Assembly: GCA_963844235.1 (NCBI GenBank)
Contig: CAWJNF010000008.1
Coordinates: forward strand, 434,001-498,000
DNA: 64,000 nucleotides
From: CAWJNF01 sp963844235
GTDB lineage: Bacteria; Actinomycetota; Thermoleophilia; Gaiellales; Gaiellaceae
Direction of reading: 5' to 3'
Part shown: piece by piece, positions 1-7,944 of the stretch
Layout of the letters: each line of letters opens with the position of its first letter
Numbering within the stretch: position 1 is the first letter of the stretch
Made by a program: the position numbers and the translations under genes
The notes under the pieces: model-generated
What the model saw: only the letters and a program-made list of their open reading frames with translations
Database searches by the model: none
What the model was told of the DNA's origin: nothing

Positions 1-113
1 TGGACGAGGCAGTCCGTGCAGATAGGCCGCTCGCACGTGACACAGCTGAGGCCGGTCTCGACCCGGGGGTGGCGGTAGCAGACCGTGCGCTCCGTCGTGC
101 TCGGCTCGGCCAT
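1..113 (-). CDS. Rhomboid-like protein, N-terminal zinc finger (partial)
   Basis: Read from an ATG at 113 on the minus strand, the 37 visible codons contain the cysteine/histidine pattern CYRHP...CVTCERPICTDC, which looks like a B-box type zinc site. In actinobacteria this finger commonly sits at the N-terminus of rhomboid intramembrane serine proteases. The membrane helices and the catalytic Ser/His would lie beyond the window edge and cannot be seen. The gene diverges from comB. The zinc finger is seen in the sequence; the protease identity is inferred from family knowledge. Confidence 0.6.
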   Translation of the reverse strand, partial: MAEPSTTERTVCYRHPRVETGLSCVTCERPICTDCLV

Positions 114-186
114 GGGCTCATCCTAGTCGGCGGCCTCGCGGGCCCGGTGGGCTGCCCGCCCCACGCAAGCCTCTAGAGTCGAGGAC

Positions 187-885
187 GTGCGCGTCCACGT
201 CGCCTTCACGCCCGCCGAGGCGGCCTCGGCACAGACCGCGATCGTCGTCGACGTCCTCCGGGCGACGTCGTCGATCGTGCAGGCACTCGCTTCCGGCTAC
301 CGGCGAGCGCTCTGCTGCGGCGAGATCGAGGAGGCCCAGGCGCTGCGCAGGACGCTGGGAGCGGGAGTGCTCGCCGGCGAGCGCGAATGCGTGCGTATCC
401 CCGGCTTCGACCTCGGCAACTCGCCGCGTGAGTTCGTCGAGCCGCACGGCGACACGGTGATCCTGACGACGACGAACGGCACGCGCGCGCTCGTCGCGGC
501 GGCGAGCCGGTGCGAACGCGTGCTCGCCGGGTCGCTGCTCAACCTCGAAGCGGTCGCCGACGCAGCGCGGTCTGAAAGCGGGGACGTCGCCATCGTTTGC
601 GCGGGCGTTCTGGGCGAGCTCGCGATGGACGACGCGTACTGCGCGGGGAGGCTGGCAGAGCTTCTCGGTGGCCAGCCCACGGATGCGGCGTCGGCGGCGA
701 TGCGCCTCGCGCGTTCGTTTCCCGACGCCGAGGAGGGGCTCGCCGCGAGCCAGAGCGCCCGGAACCTCCTCGCGGCCGGGCTCGCGGAGGACATCGCATG
801 GTGCGCGCGCGAGAGCACCTTCGACGTGGTGCCGGCGGTCGTCGGGTTGCACGGCGGCGGCGCCGTCGAGCTCCAGCCGCTGTAG
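187..885 (+). CDS. comB: 2-phosphosulfolactate phosphatase family protein (ComB-like)
   Basis: The 232-residue protein has the ComB family hallmarks: VVDVLRATSSI near residue 21 and TTTNGTRA near residue 97, followed by an alanine-rich C-terminal half with CAGVLGELAMDDAYCAG. The characterised enzyme is a Mg-dependent phosphatase acting on 2-phosphosulfolactate in coenzyme M synthesis. Many actinobacteria carry this family without the rest of that pathway, and no other com gene is visible here, so the real substrate is uncertain. The start is GTG with no Shine-Dalgarno. A TAGAGT hexamer at 174-179, 7 nt upstream, suggests a leaderless mRNA. A palindromic repeat begins at its stop codon. Confidence 0.85.
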   Translation: MRVHVAFTPAEAASAQTAIVVDVLRATSSIVQALASGYRRALCCGEIEEAQALRRTLGAGVLAGERECVRIPGFDLGNSPREFVEPHGDTVILTTTNGTRALVAAASRCERVLAGSLLNLEAVADAARSESGDVAIVCAGVLGELAMDDAYCAGRLAELLGGQPTDAASAAMRLARSFPDAEEGLAASQSARNLLAAGLAEDIAWCARESTFDVVPAVVGLHGGGAVELQPL

Positions 886-906
886 GGGCCGGATCTCATC
901 CGGCCC
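882..906 (+). repeat. Dispersed palindromic repeat A, copy 1
   Basis: This 25-nt unit consists of GTAG followed by the stem arms GGGCCGGAT and ATCCGGCCC around a CTC loop (the first G of the stem overlaps the run of G). It overlaps the comB stop codon and could act as its terminator. Exact and variant copies lie at 57027-57051 (inverted) and 57068-57092. It resembles a REP-type element. Confidence 0.8.
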
Positions 907-990
907 GTTTCATCTGACCTGCGCCAGAGCACAGGTCAAGCTCGATGACCTGAGTGGAACGAATCGTCGGCACATTTCCCCTTGACAGGA

Positions 991-1019
991 GAACACATGT
1001 TCGTGTAGAACATATGTTC
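991..1019 (+). promoter_or_regulatory. Two tandem LexA (SOS) boxes over the imuB promoter
   Basis: GAACACATGTTC (991-1002) and GAACATATGTTC (1008-1019) both match the Gram-positive GAAC-N4-GTTC LexA/DinR box; their starts are 17 bp apart. A TTGACA -35 candidate (982-987) is followed after 18 bp by TAGAAC (1006-1011), so both boxes overlap the core promoter. The second box ends 2 nt before the imuB ATG, which leaves no room for a Shine-Dalgarno. A short or absent leader and strong LexA repression are inferred. Confidence 0.85.
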
Positions 1020-1021
1020 CC

Positions 1022-2206
1022 ATGGTCGCCTGCATCTCGGTTCCCGCGTTTGCCCTCAGAGCAGCGCTCCGTGCCCGGCCCGACCTCGCACTCCATCCTG
1101 TGGCGCTGGCTCCTGCGCCTGGAGAGCCCGACCTCGTCGGCCCGTGCACCGGCAAGGCCGAGCGGGCCGGCGTTCGGCCCGGCATGCGGCTCGGGGAGGC
1201 GCTCGCCACGTGCCCGTCGCTCGCGCTCGTCGAGCAGGATCCAGCCGCTGTCAACGAGGAGTGGGAGCGCATGCTCCGCCGTCTCGAGGACGCCGGCCTC
1301 GCCGTCGAGCCGGTCGAGCCGGGCTGCGCCTACTTCGATACCACGGGCGTCGAGCGTCTTGCCGGTGGCCTCCGCGCCGTGCTCCGGCGTGCTCTCGATG
1401 CTGCCGGGCCGGAATGGAATCCCCGTGTCGGCGCCGCCGGGCGGCGCTTCGCCGCGCTCGCCGCCGCCAGCATCGCTCCTCCCTGCCGCGCCGTTGTCGT
1501 CGACGACGGCGAGGAGGCGCTCTTCCTCGAGCCGCTCCCCCTCGATCTGCTGCCGCTCGACCATAACCGCCGCCGTGAGCTCTCCGAGCTTGGCATTCGC
1601 CGTCTCGGCGAGCTCGCCAGGCTGCCACGCTCCTCGGTGGCCGACCGGCTCGGCGCCGACGGTGCGCAGGCGTGGCATCGTGCCGCAGGAGAGGACGGCG
1701 CGCGTGTAGCGCCTCGGCAGCCGCCGTCCGAGTTGGCCGAGGCGATCGCCTTCCCCGAGTCGATCGCGAATGCCGTCACGCTCGAGCGTGCGCTCGCGGC
1801 GTTGCTCGACCGTCTGCTCGCCAGGCCGGAACGGGCGGGGCGAGAGCCGCGAGAGCTGGCCGTGTCGGCCCGGCTCGTCGGAGGCGGATCCTGGCGACGC
1901 TCCTTGACGTTGCGCGAGCCGACCGCGGAGCAGCGACGCCTGCTGGCAGCACTGGGGCCGAAGCTGACCGAGCTTCCAGCCCCAGCCGTCGAGCTTCGCC
2001 TCGAGCTCGGCGAGCTCACCGAGGTGACCGGATACCAGGAGGAGCTCGTCAAGCCGCGCGGCATCCGTCTGCGCGAGCGCCTTCGCGAAGGCTTGCGTCA
2101 GGCGCGCACGGCGGCAGGGGTCGACGCCGTCTGTACCGTAGTGGAGGTCGCGCCGTGGTCGCGCATTCCCGAGGCTCGCGCGATGCTCGTGCCGCGAGAC
2201 GACTGA
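1022..2206 (+). CDS. imuB: ImuB, inactive Y-family polymerase-like mutasome protein
   Basis: This 394-residue Y-family-like protein begins VACISVPAFALRAAL. Its sequence aligns with the polymerase fold and has a helix-hairpin-helix-like stretch near residues 185-215 (LGIRRLGELARLP). The acidic pair of active DinB enzymes (SIDEAYLDVT) is replaced by EPGCAYFDTT around residues 99-108, so it should lack polymerase activity, as known ImuB proteins do. ImuB acts as a clamp-binding adaptor that recruits DnaE2 to lesions and causes damage-induced mutagenesis. The start is ATG directly after a LexA box. A small DUF6504-like gene and dnaE2 follow. No imuA/imuA-prime gene is seen in the cassette. Confidence 0.9.
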   Translation: MVACISVPAFALRAALRARPDLALHPVALAPAPGEPDLVGPCTGKAERAGVRPGMRLGEALATCPSLALVEQDPAAVNEEWERMLRRLEDAGLAVEPVEPGCAYFDTTGVERLAGGLRAVLRRALDAAGPEWNPRVGAAGRRFAALAAASIAPPCRAVVVDDGEEALFLEPLPLDLLPLDHNRRRELSELGIRRLGELARLPRSSVADRLGADGAQAWHRAAGEDGARVAPRQPPSELAEAIAFPESIANAVTLERALAALLDRLLARPERAGREPRELAVSARLVGGGSWRRSLTLREPTAEQRRLLAALGPKLTELPAPAVELRLELGELTEVTGYQEELVKPRGIRLRERLREGLRQARTAAGVDAVCTVVEVAPWSRIPEARAMLVPRDD

Positions 2207-2229
2207 ACGAGCCCCGTCCGGCGGCGGTC

Positions 2230-2427
2230 GTGTGCGCCGGCGACGCGCCGGCGAGTGTGGACCGGGTTCAGGTCGCCCGTGTGCGCGAGGAGTGGCGTGT
2301 GGTCGAGCGCTGGTGGACCAGCCAACCGGTGAGACGGCGCTACTTCGACGTCGTGCTCGAGACGGGGGAGAACGCCGCCGTCTTCCTCGACGAGCTCGCT
2401 GGTCGCTGGTACCGGCAGCGGGCGTAA
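2230..2427 (+). CDS. Small DUF6504-like protein between imuB and dnaE2
   Basis: A 65-residue protein starting at a GTG 23 nt after the imuB stop. Its core VREEWRVVERWW...PVRRRYFDVV...LDELAGRWYRQR is rich in Trp, Arg and Tyr and resembles the DUF6504 family that accompanies imuB and dnaE2 in actinobacteria. No enzymatic motif is visible. An earlier in-frame CTG at 2203 overlaps the imuB stop, so the exact start is open. Its position inside the SOS cassette suggests a role in the mutasome, perhaps filling the place of ImuA; that is inference. Confidence 0.7.
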   Translation: MCAGDAPASVDRVQVARVREEWRVVERWWTSQPVRRRYFDVVLETGENAAVFLDELAGRWYRQRA

Positions 2428-2554
2428 GGACATGGGCCGGGTGCGCGGACCGGGTAGGGACCGCACCGGGTTGGTGGCGGATGTGTGACAGCCCCGGCGA
2501 GGCGCCTGCGCTCGGGAGGCGCGGTGCGCTTGATCGCTCTCGCCCCGACCGCGC

Positions 2555-5500
2555 ATGACCTACGTCGAGCTCCACTGCCACTCGGCGTACTCGTTCCTCG
2601 ACGGCGCGTCGCTGCCGGAGGAGCTTGCCGCGCGGGCGGCCGAGCTCGGCTACCAGGCGCTCGCACTGACCGACCACGACGCAGTTCACGGCTCGCTCGA
2701 GTTCGCCCATGCCGCAAAGTCGCTCGGCGTGCGCCCGATCACGGGCGCCGAGCTGACCCTCGCGACCGAGCCACGTGCTCACGTCACCGTCCTTTGCGAG
2801 ACGCCGCAAGGCTACGCCAATCTCTGCCGGCTCCTCACCATCGCGTACGCACGCGACCGGCTCGACCCGGCGCTCGATCCCGGCCTGCTCGAGGAGTACC
2901 GGGGCGGGCTCGTCTGCCTTTCCGGCTGTGCCCACTGCGGGCTGGCCGTCGTCGATCCGAACGCCGCCGCCCGGTTGGCCGGCGCGTTCGGGGACGAGCA
3001 CTTCTTCGTGGAGCTGCAGCGGCCCTACCTGCGCGGCGACGCCCGCCGCAACGCCGCGCTGCGCGAGCTGGCGGAGACGCTCGGCGTGCGCACCGTCGCG
3101 ACCGGCGACGTCCATGCGCACGACGCGCGGCGCACGCGTCTCCAGGACGTTCTCGTCGCGATCGCGAGCCACGCCTCGCTGGACGCCTGCGAGCCCGAGC
3201 GGCGCGGGAACGAGGAGTTCGTCTTGCTTCCCCCCGAGGAGGCGGCGGCCCGGTTTCCGGACGATCCCGGCGCAGTCCAGAGGACGCTCGAGCTGGCCGA
3301 GCGGCTCGCGTTCGACCTGACGGAGGAGCTCGGCTACCGCTATCCGGACTTCTCGGACGGGGCCGAGTCGGCCGACGGACAGCTCGTTCGCCTTTGCCGG
3401 CGGGCATTCGAAGAGCGCTACCGTCACGCGCCTCAGCCTCTCCACGCCCAGGCCGACGCACGGCTGCGCGAGGAGCTCGCGCTGATCGCCGAGCTCGGCT
3501 TCTCCGGCTTCTTCCTCCTCCACTGGGAGGTTCTGGAGCTCGCCCGGGAGATAGCGCACGAGGTACGTGGGGAGAGCGCCGCCCGCCACCTGCTGCCGCC
3601 CGGGCGGGGACGTGGCAGCTCGGTTGGGTCGATCGTCTGCTACCTGACCGGGCTCTCCCATGTCGATCCGGTGGCCGCCGACCTGCCGCTCGGGCGTTTC
3701 CTCAACCGCGAGCTCGCCTCCATCCCCGATATCGATCTCGACTTCCCGCGAGACATCCGCGAGAAGCTGATCGTCGCCGTCACGGAGCGCTACGGCCGCG
3801 AGCATGCCGCCCTCGTCGCGACGTTCGCCACCTACCGGGCCCGTGGCGCGATCCGGGAGGTCGGGAAGGCGCTCGGCCTGCCTCAGACGGAGCTCGAGCG
3901 CCTCGCGCGCCTCTCCGACGGCTGGGACGCACGCAACGTCGGCCGCGAGCTCACCGCCCTCCCCGACGCCGTGGAGAAGCTCCGCTCGCCTCGCTGGCAG
4001 GCTCTTCCGGAGCTCTGCGCCGAGATCGCCGGCCTTCCTCGCCACGTATCGCAGCACCCCGGCGGCATGGTGATCTCGACGCGCCCGCTCGTCGAGCTCG
4101 TTCCCGTGATCCCGGCCGCGATGGAGGGCCGCCAGCTCGTCCAGTGGGACAAGGACTCGTGCGCGGACGCCGGTTTCCTCAAGATCGACCTGCTCGGGCT
4201 CGGAATGCTGTCCGCCGTCGAGGAGTGCGTCGAGGCGATCGCACGCCGCCGCGGCGAGCCGATCGACCTCTCCCGCATCCCGCTCGACGACGCTGCCGTC
4301 TACAGAGAGATCCAGACGGCCGACACTGTCGGCGTCTTCCAGATCGAGAGCCGTGCGCAGATGCAGATGCTCGTCCGCACCCTGCCCGAGAACCTCGACG
4401 ACCTGACCGTCGAGGTGGCGCTCGTCCGGCCGGGGCCGATCCAGGGCGGCGCCGTTCACCCCTACATCGAGCGGCGCCAACGCCGGCGAGAGGACCCGTC
4501 GTACGTGCCGCCATACGACCACCCGTTGCTCGAGGGCCCGCTCGCCGAGACGCTCGGCGTCGTCGTCTTCCAGGAGCAGGTGCTCGAGGTGGCGATGGCG
4601 CTGGCGGGCTTCTCGGTCGGGGAGGCGGAAGGGCTGCGGCGGGCGATGAGCCGTAAGCGCAGCCGCGAGGCGATCGAGGCCTACCGGGAGCGCTTCTACC
4701 ACGGATCGGCTGCGCGAGGCGTGGAGCGTGAGATCGCCGAGCGCGTCTTCGAGAAGCTTCTCGGCTTCGCGTCGTTCGGCTTCCCGAAGTCCCACGCGGC
4801 GGCGTTCGGCCTGCTCGCCTACCAGTCCGCCTGGTTGCGTCACCGCTACCCGGCCGAGTTCCTGTGTGCGCTCCTCAACGCCCAGCCCATGGGCTTCTAT
4901 CCTCCGGCGAGCCTCGTGCGGGACGGGCAGCGGCGCGGGGTAGAGGTGCTGCCGCCGGATGTCAACACGAGCGGCGCGACGTGTGCCCTCGAGCGCGGCG
5001 GCGTCCGGGTGGGTCTCGCGTACGTGAAGGGGGTGGGGGAGGAGCAGGCGCGGGCGCTGGTCGACGAGCGCGAGGTGAGTGGTCACTTCCGCACGGTGCA
5101 GGATCTGGCCGTCCGTGCCCCCGTCGATAGAGCCGCCTTGGAGGCGCTCGCCGCCTCGGGAGCATGCGACGGGTTCGGCTGGCCGCGGCGGCAGCTGCTC
5201 TGGCGCCTCGGTCTGGCACCCCGCTCCACGAGCGCAGCTCGTGGAGCGAAGACACAGCTCGCTCTCCCGCTCGAGCCGCAGACCGAGATCCCCGAGCTGC
5301 CCGAGCAGTCTTCCTGGGAGCGGATGCTCGCCGACTACCGCCTCACCTCGCTCTCGGTCGACACGCACCCACTCGACCTCCTACGACCGCACCTGCCGGC
5401 CGGCGTGGTCTCCTCGCTCGAGCTGGACGGCGCCGAGGACGGCGCGGAAGTCTCGGTCGCCGGGCTCGTGGTCGCCCGCCAGCGCCCCTCGACCGCGAAC

Positions 5501-5758
5501 GGGGTCGTCTTCATGCTGCTCGAGGACGAGCACGCGCAGATGAACCTCATCGTGCCCCCGCCGGTCTACGAGCGCTTCCGCGCGGCCGTTCGCGGCGAGC
5601 CGCTCCTGCTCGCGAGGGGGCGGTACGAGGTGAACGGCCGCAACCGCAACGTCGTCGCCTTCGAGCTCACGTCCCTCGGCCCGTTGGCGCGCCGGGCTGC
5701 GAACGACGCCGAGGTGCGCTCGTCCCTGCCCTCGGGTCACAGCTTCGGGAGGCGGTAG
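2555..5758 (+). CDS. dnaE2: Error-prone DNA polymerase III alpha subunit DnaE2 (ImuC)
   Basis: This 1067-residue C-family polymerase opens with the PHP domain (ELHCHSAYSFLDGAS, ALTDHDAVHG). The palm follows with PDIDLDFP near residue 395 and LLGLGMLSAVE after residue 540. A tandem HhH region and an OB fold (VSVAGLVVARQRPSTANG) lie near the C-terminus. The length suits DnaE2 (about 1050-1100) rather than replicative DnaE. It performs translesion synthesis during the SOS response with ImuB. It is the third gene of the LexA-controlled cassette; the gap after the small gene is 127 nt. A 27-nt palindrome is read in frame near its C-terminal third (5222-5248). Confidence 0.95.
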   Translation: MTYVELHCHSAYSFLDGASLPEELAARAAELGYQALALTDHDAVHGSLEFAHAAKSLGVRPITGAELTLATEPRAHVTVLCETPQGYANLCRLLTIAYARDRLDPALDPGLLEEYRGGLVCLSGCAHCGLAVVDPNAAARLAGAFGDEHFFVELQRPYLRGDARRNAALRELAETLGVRTVATGDVHAHDARRTRLQDVLVAIASHASLDACEPERRGNEEFVLLPPEEAAARFPDDPGAVQRTLELAERLAFDLTEELGYRYPDFSDGAESADGQLVRLCRRAFEERYRHAPQPLHAQADARLREELALIAELGFSGFFLLHWEVLELAREIAHEVRGESAARHLLPPGRGRGSSVGSIVCYLTGLSHVDPVAADLPLGRFLNRELASIPDIDLDFPRDIREKLIVAVTERYGREHAALVATFATYRARGAIREVGKALGLPQTELERLARLSDGWDARNVGRELTALPDAVEKLRSPRWQALPELCAEIAGLPRHVSQHPGGMVISTRPLVELVPVIPAAMEGRQLVQWDKDSCADAGFLKIDLLGLGMLSAVEECVEAIARRRGEPIDLSRIPLDDAAVYREIQTADTVGVFQIESRAQMQMLVRTLPENLDDLTVEVALVRPGPIQGGAVHPYIERRQRRREDPSYVPPYDHPLLEGPLAETLGVVVFQEQVLEVAMALAGFSVGEAEGLRRAMSRKRSREAIEAYRERFYHGSAARGVEREIAERVFEKLLGFASFGFPKSHAAAFGLLAYQSAWLRHRYPAEFLCALLNAQPMGFYPPASLVRDGQRRGVEVLPPDVNTSGATCALERGGVRVGLAYVKGVGEEQARALVDEREVSGHFRTVQDLAVRAPVDRAALEALAASGACDGFGWPRRQLLWRLGLAPRSTSAARGAKTQLALPLEPQTEIPELPEQSSWERMLADYRLTSLSVDTHPLDLLRPHLPAGVVSSLELDGAEDGAEVSVAGLVVARQRPSTANGVVFMLLEDEHAQMNLIVPPPVYERFRAAVRGEPLLLARGRYEVNGRNRNVVAFELTSLGPLARRAANDAEVRSSLPSGHSFGRR
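5222..5248 (+). repeat. 27-nt perfect palindrome inside dnaE2
   Basis: Arms CGCTCCACGAGC and GCTCGTGGAGCG are separated by GCA, giving a perfect 12-bp hairpin. In frame it encodes part of a variable linker (RSTSAARGA) between the HhH and OB regions. Its inner CACGAGC/GCTCGTG core resembles dispersed repeat B at 25871-25898. Confidence 0.75.
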
Positions 5759-5766
5759 GCCGTGTC

Positions 5767-6078
5767 CTAGTCCAGGTCGAGCGCGTACCGCGGGTAGCGT
5801 CGACGGGCCTCCAGGGCAAAGGCGGATTCGTAGCGCTTCGCCGTCTCCTCGTCGAGAGTCGACGCGTAGCCGTCGCGGAGCCGCTCGAGCTCCTCTCCGA
5901 CGGCCTCGGTGAGATCGACGTAGTCGCCGTAGCGTTCCTCGGCTTCTTCCGCGGTCGCGTCGTCGTAGGCGCGCAGGGCCGCGTCGCAGTCGGCCAGCAG
6001 GCCTGCGTGCTCGCCGGCGAAGAGGTCGAGCTGCCGCTCGATGACCTCCGCGAACGGCCGCCGGCGACGGAGCCTCAA
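5767..6078 (-). CDS. Conserved hypothetical protein, acidic helical
   Basis: A 103-residue protein with a basic N-terminus (LRLRRRRPF) followed by strongly acidic helix-forming sequence (EEAEERYGDYVDLTEAVGEELERL). No family was recognised. The start is a TTG that shares the TTGA tetranucleotide with the stop of the upstream glycosyltransferase, which implies translational coupling. It may act with that enzyme. No signal peptide or membrane segment is apparent. Confidence 0.65.
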   Translation of the reverse strand: MRLRRRRPFAEVIERQLDLFAGEHAGLLADCDAALRAYDDATAEEAEERYGDYVDLTEAVGEELERLRDGYASTLDEETAKRYESAFALEARRRYPRYALDLD

Positions 6079-7127
6079 CCGAGCAGGTCCTCGTAGAGGG
6101 CGAGGTGGGCCGCGGCGGCGACGTCCCAGGTGAGCTCGGCTCGAGCGCGCAGCGCACCCTCACGCGCGCTCGCGAGCGTATCCGGGTCGTCGAGCAGCCG
6201 TCCGACTCCCTCCGCGAGCGCGTCGATGTCGTCCGCGGGCACGACCAGACCGGCGCCGAAGCGTCGCACCGGCTCGGCTATGCCGCCGACGTCGTAGGCG
6301 GCTACGGCTGCCCCCGATCCGAGCGCCCGCAGGAGGGCCCCGCTCTGATCGAGCTCGGGCCGGTAGGGGAACAGAGTGACGGTGGCCTCGGCAAGGAGAT
6401 CGTCGATCTGCGCCTCCGACTGGTAGCCGAGCCGCCATTCGACGCCCGGCACCGACCGCAGGTCGCCGATGTCGTAGAGCGGGTCGCCGGCGACGACGAG
6501 GCGCACGCCGAGTCGCCGTGACAGCTCGATCGCGTGCTCCACCTGCTTGTAGGGTCGGATGAGGCCGAAGAGGAGCAGCGTGCGCGCGTCGTCCTCCCGC
6601 CGCACCGTGCCGGGAAACACCGGGTGTGGGATCACGGCGACACGCCGCTCGGGGAGCTCGAGCTCGTGTACGAGTCGGTCGCGCCCGCGCTCCGAGTGGC
6701 ACACGACGCGGGCATAGCGGCCGTAGAGCCGCCGCCAGAGCTCTGGCCGATCGGCGGTGCGCCGGGGCAGGATGTCGTGGGCCGTGAAGACGGCACGACG
6801 CCCGGACGGCATGAGCCGCACGTCCAGCTCCGGAAGGGGGGCCCACTGTACGTGGAGGACGTCGTGCTCGACCCTGCGCAGGCGAGCAAGGCCGGCCAGG
6901 TGCTCGGTCGCCTTGAGCGGCAGCCTGAGGCGCGAGCGGCCGAAGGCGCGGGAGCTCACCGGATAGAAGAGCTCGCGGCGCTCGTACCCCTCCGGCTCGG
7001 GTGCGGCGCCGAACCGGAACCGGGACGTGACGAGCTCGACAGCGGCTCCGCAGGCACCGAGCGCCCGCGCGAGGTGGTGGTCGTATGGAACGGTGAAGCC
7101 GGCCGGGTCGACGATCGCGACGCGCAC
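6075..7127 (-). CDS. Glycosyltransferase family 4-like protein
   Basis: A 350-residue GT-B fold glycosyltransferase. The N-terminal Rossmann half begins VRVAIVDPAGFTVPYDHHLARAL. The C-terminal half has LLLFGLIRPYKQVEHAI, LVVAGDPLYDIGDL and FPYRPELDQSGALLRALGSG, the usual donor-binding E-x7-E type region of GT4 enzymes. Acceptor and sugar cannot be named. I chose the GTG at 7127 because a TACTGT hexamer lies exactly 7 nt upstream on this strand; an ATG at 7151 adds eight residues (APRTVRG...) that look non-conserved. It diverges from the EEP-family gene across only 22 bp. Confidence 0.85.
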   Translation of the reverse strand: MRVAIVDPAGFTVPYDHHLARALGACGAAVELVTSRFRFGAAPEPEGYERRELFYPVSSRAFGRSRLRLPLKATEHLAGLARLRRVEHDVLHVQWAPLPELDVRLMPSGRRAVFTAHDILPRRTADRPELWRRLYGRYARVVCHSERGRDRLVHELELPERRVAVIPHPVFPGTVRREDDARTLLLFGLIRPYKQVEHAIELSRRLGVRLVVAGDPLYDIGDLRSVPGVEWRLGYQSEAQIDDLLAEATVTLFPYRPELDQSGALLRALGSGAAVAAYDVGGIAEPVRRFGAGLVVPADDIDALAEGVGRLLDDPDTLASAREGALRARAELTWDVAAAAHLALYEDLLG

Positions 7128-7130
7128 GCC

Positions 7131-7143
7131 GCGTACAGTACGC
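7131..7143. promoter_or_regulatory. Symmetric bidirectional -10 element
   Basis: GCGTAC-A-GTACGC is a perfect 13-bp palindrome in the 22-bp gap between divergent start codons. It contains TACAGT on the plus strand (7134-7139) and TACTGT on the minus strand (7140-7135), both fitting the actinobacterial TANNNT -10. These sit 10 nt and 7 nt from the two starts, so both transcripts could be leaderless or nearly so. An operator role is an alternative. Confidence 0.5.
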
Positions 7144-7149
7144 GGCGCC

Positions 7150-7944
7150 ATGCGGCTGCTCCTGCGCACCTGGAACCTCTTCCACGGGCGCACCCTTCCC
7201 GAGTCCGGGCACAGCGAGCTCGAAGCCATGGTTCGCCTCGTCACCGCCGGCGCCCCCGACGTCGTGTGCCTGCAGGAAGTGCCCGTGTGGGCGCTTCGAC
7301 AGCTGCCTGGCTGGAGCGGCATGGCAGCGTTCGGCGCGGTGACGATGCCGGCGCTCGGCGGGCCGCTGGCGCGCGGCCTCACGGAGCTCGATCCGCGCCG
7401 GCTTCGCTCGGCGCTCACCGGGCAGGCGAACGCGGTGCTGGTGTCCGTCCGGCTCTCGGCAACCGCTCACCAGACGCTGCCGCTGAATCCTCGCCGCTTC
7501 CGCAGGCGGGAGGCAGCGCGGCTCGGCCTTCCGCTGGCGGCCCGTTTCGACTGGGCCCGAAACCGCCGTGTGGCGCAGGTGCTCAGGGTTGGCGACCGCG
7601 AGGTGAGCGCGGTCGTGGTCAATCTCCACCTGACCACCTCGCCGGACAGCCGCCCGGCGGATGCCGAACTGCTGCGGGCGGCGACGTACGCGGAGGGGTA
7701 TGCGAGCCCCGGCGAGCCAATCGTGATCGCAGGCGACCTCAACCTGACTGCTGCCAGCTCCTTGACGCTACGCGAGCTCGGCTCCTGGGGATTCTCCGCC
7801 GCTGCCGCGGGAATCGACCATGTGCTCGCGCGGGGATGGACGTTCACTCGAGGGCCCGAGCCCTGGCCGGACGACCGTAGAAGACTCGGCGAGAGCCTTC
7901 TCTCCGACCACGCTCCGGTGGAAGCGGAGATGATGCCGCCATGA
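7150..7944 (+). CDS. Endonuclease/exonuclease/phosphatase family protein
   Basis: This 264-residue protein has the EEP fold motifs in order: RTWNLFHGR (residues 6-14), PDVVCLQEVP (metal-binding Glu), VVNLHLTTS, IVIAGDLNLTA (the G-D-x-N motif), and the C-terminal GIDHVLARG and LLSDHAPVEAE (catalytic His). Members cleave phosphodiesters in DNA, phosphoinositides or other substrates; the substrate here is unknown. There is no signal peptide, so it is probably cytoplasmic. The ATG start follows the shared symmetric promoter, and the gene overlaps the next one by ATGA. Confidence 0.85.
   Translation: MRLLLRTWNLFHGRTLPESGHSELEAMVRLVTAGAPDVVCLQEVPVWALRQLPGWSGMAAFGAVTMPALGGPLARGLTELDPRRLRSALTGQANAVLVSVRLSATAHQTLPLNPRRFRRREAARLGLPLAARFDWARNRRVAQVLRVGDREVSAVVVNLHLTTSPDSRPADAELLRAATYAEGYASPGEPIVIAGDLNLTAASSLTLRELGSWGFSAAAAGIDHVLARGWTFTRGPEPWPDDRRRLGESLLSDHAPVEAEMMPP

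Noticed and set aside
187..885. Coenzyme M biosynthesis inferred from comB
   Set aside because: No other coenzyme M gene is in the window, and ComB-like proteins are common in bacteria lacking the cofactor.
896..5368. 1490-codon open frame on the minus strand across imuB and dnaE2
   Set aside because: It is the antisense of two well-supported genes; its product is Arg/Glu-rich without any family motif. Long antisense frames are expected at this GC content.
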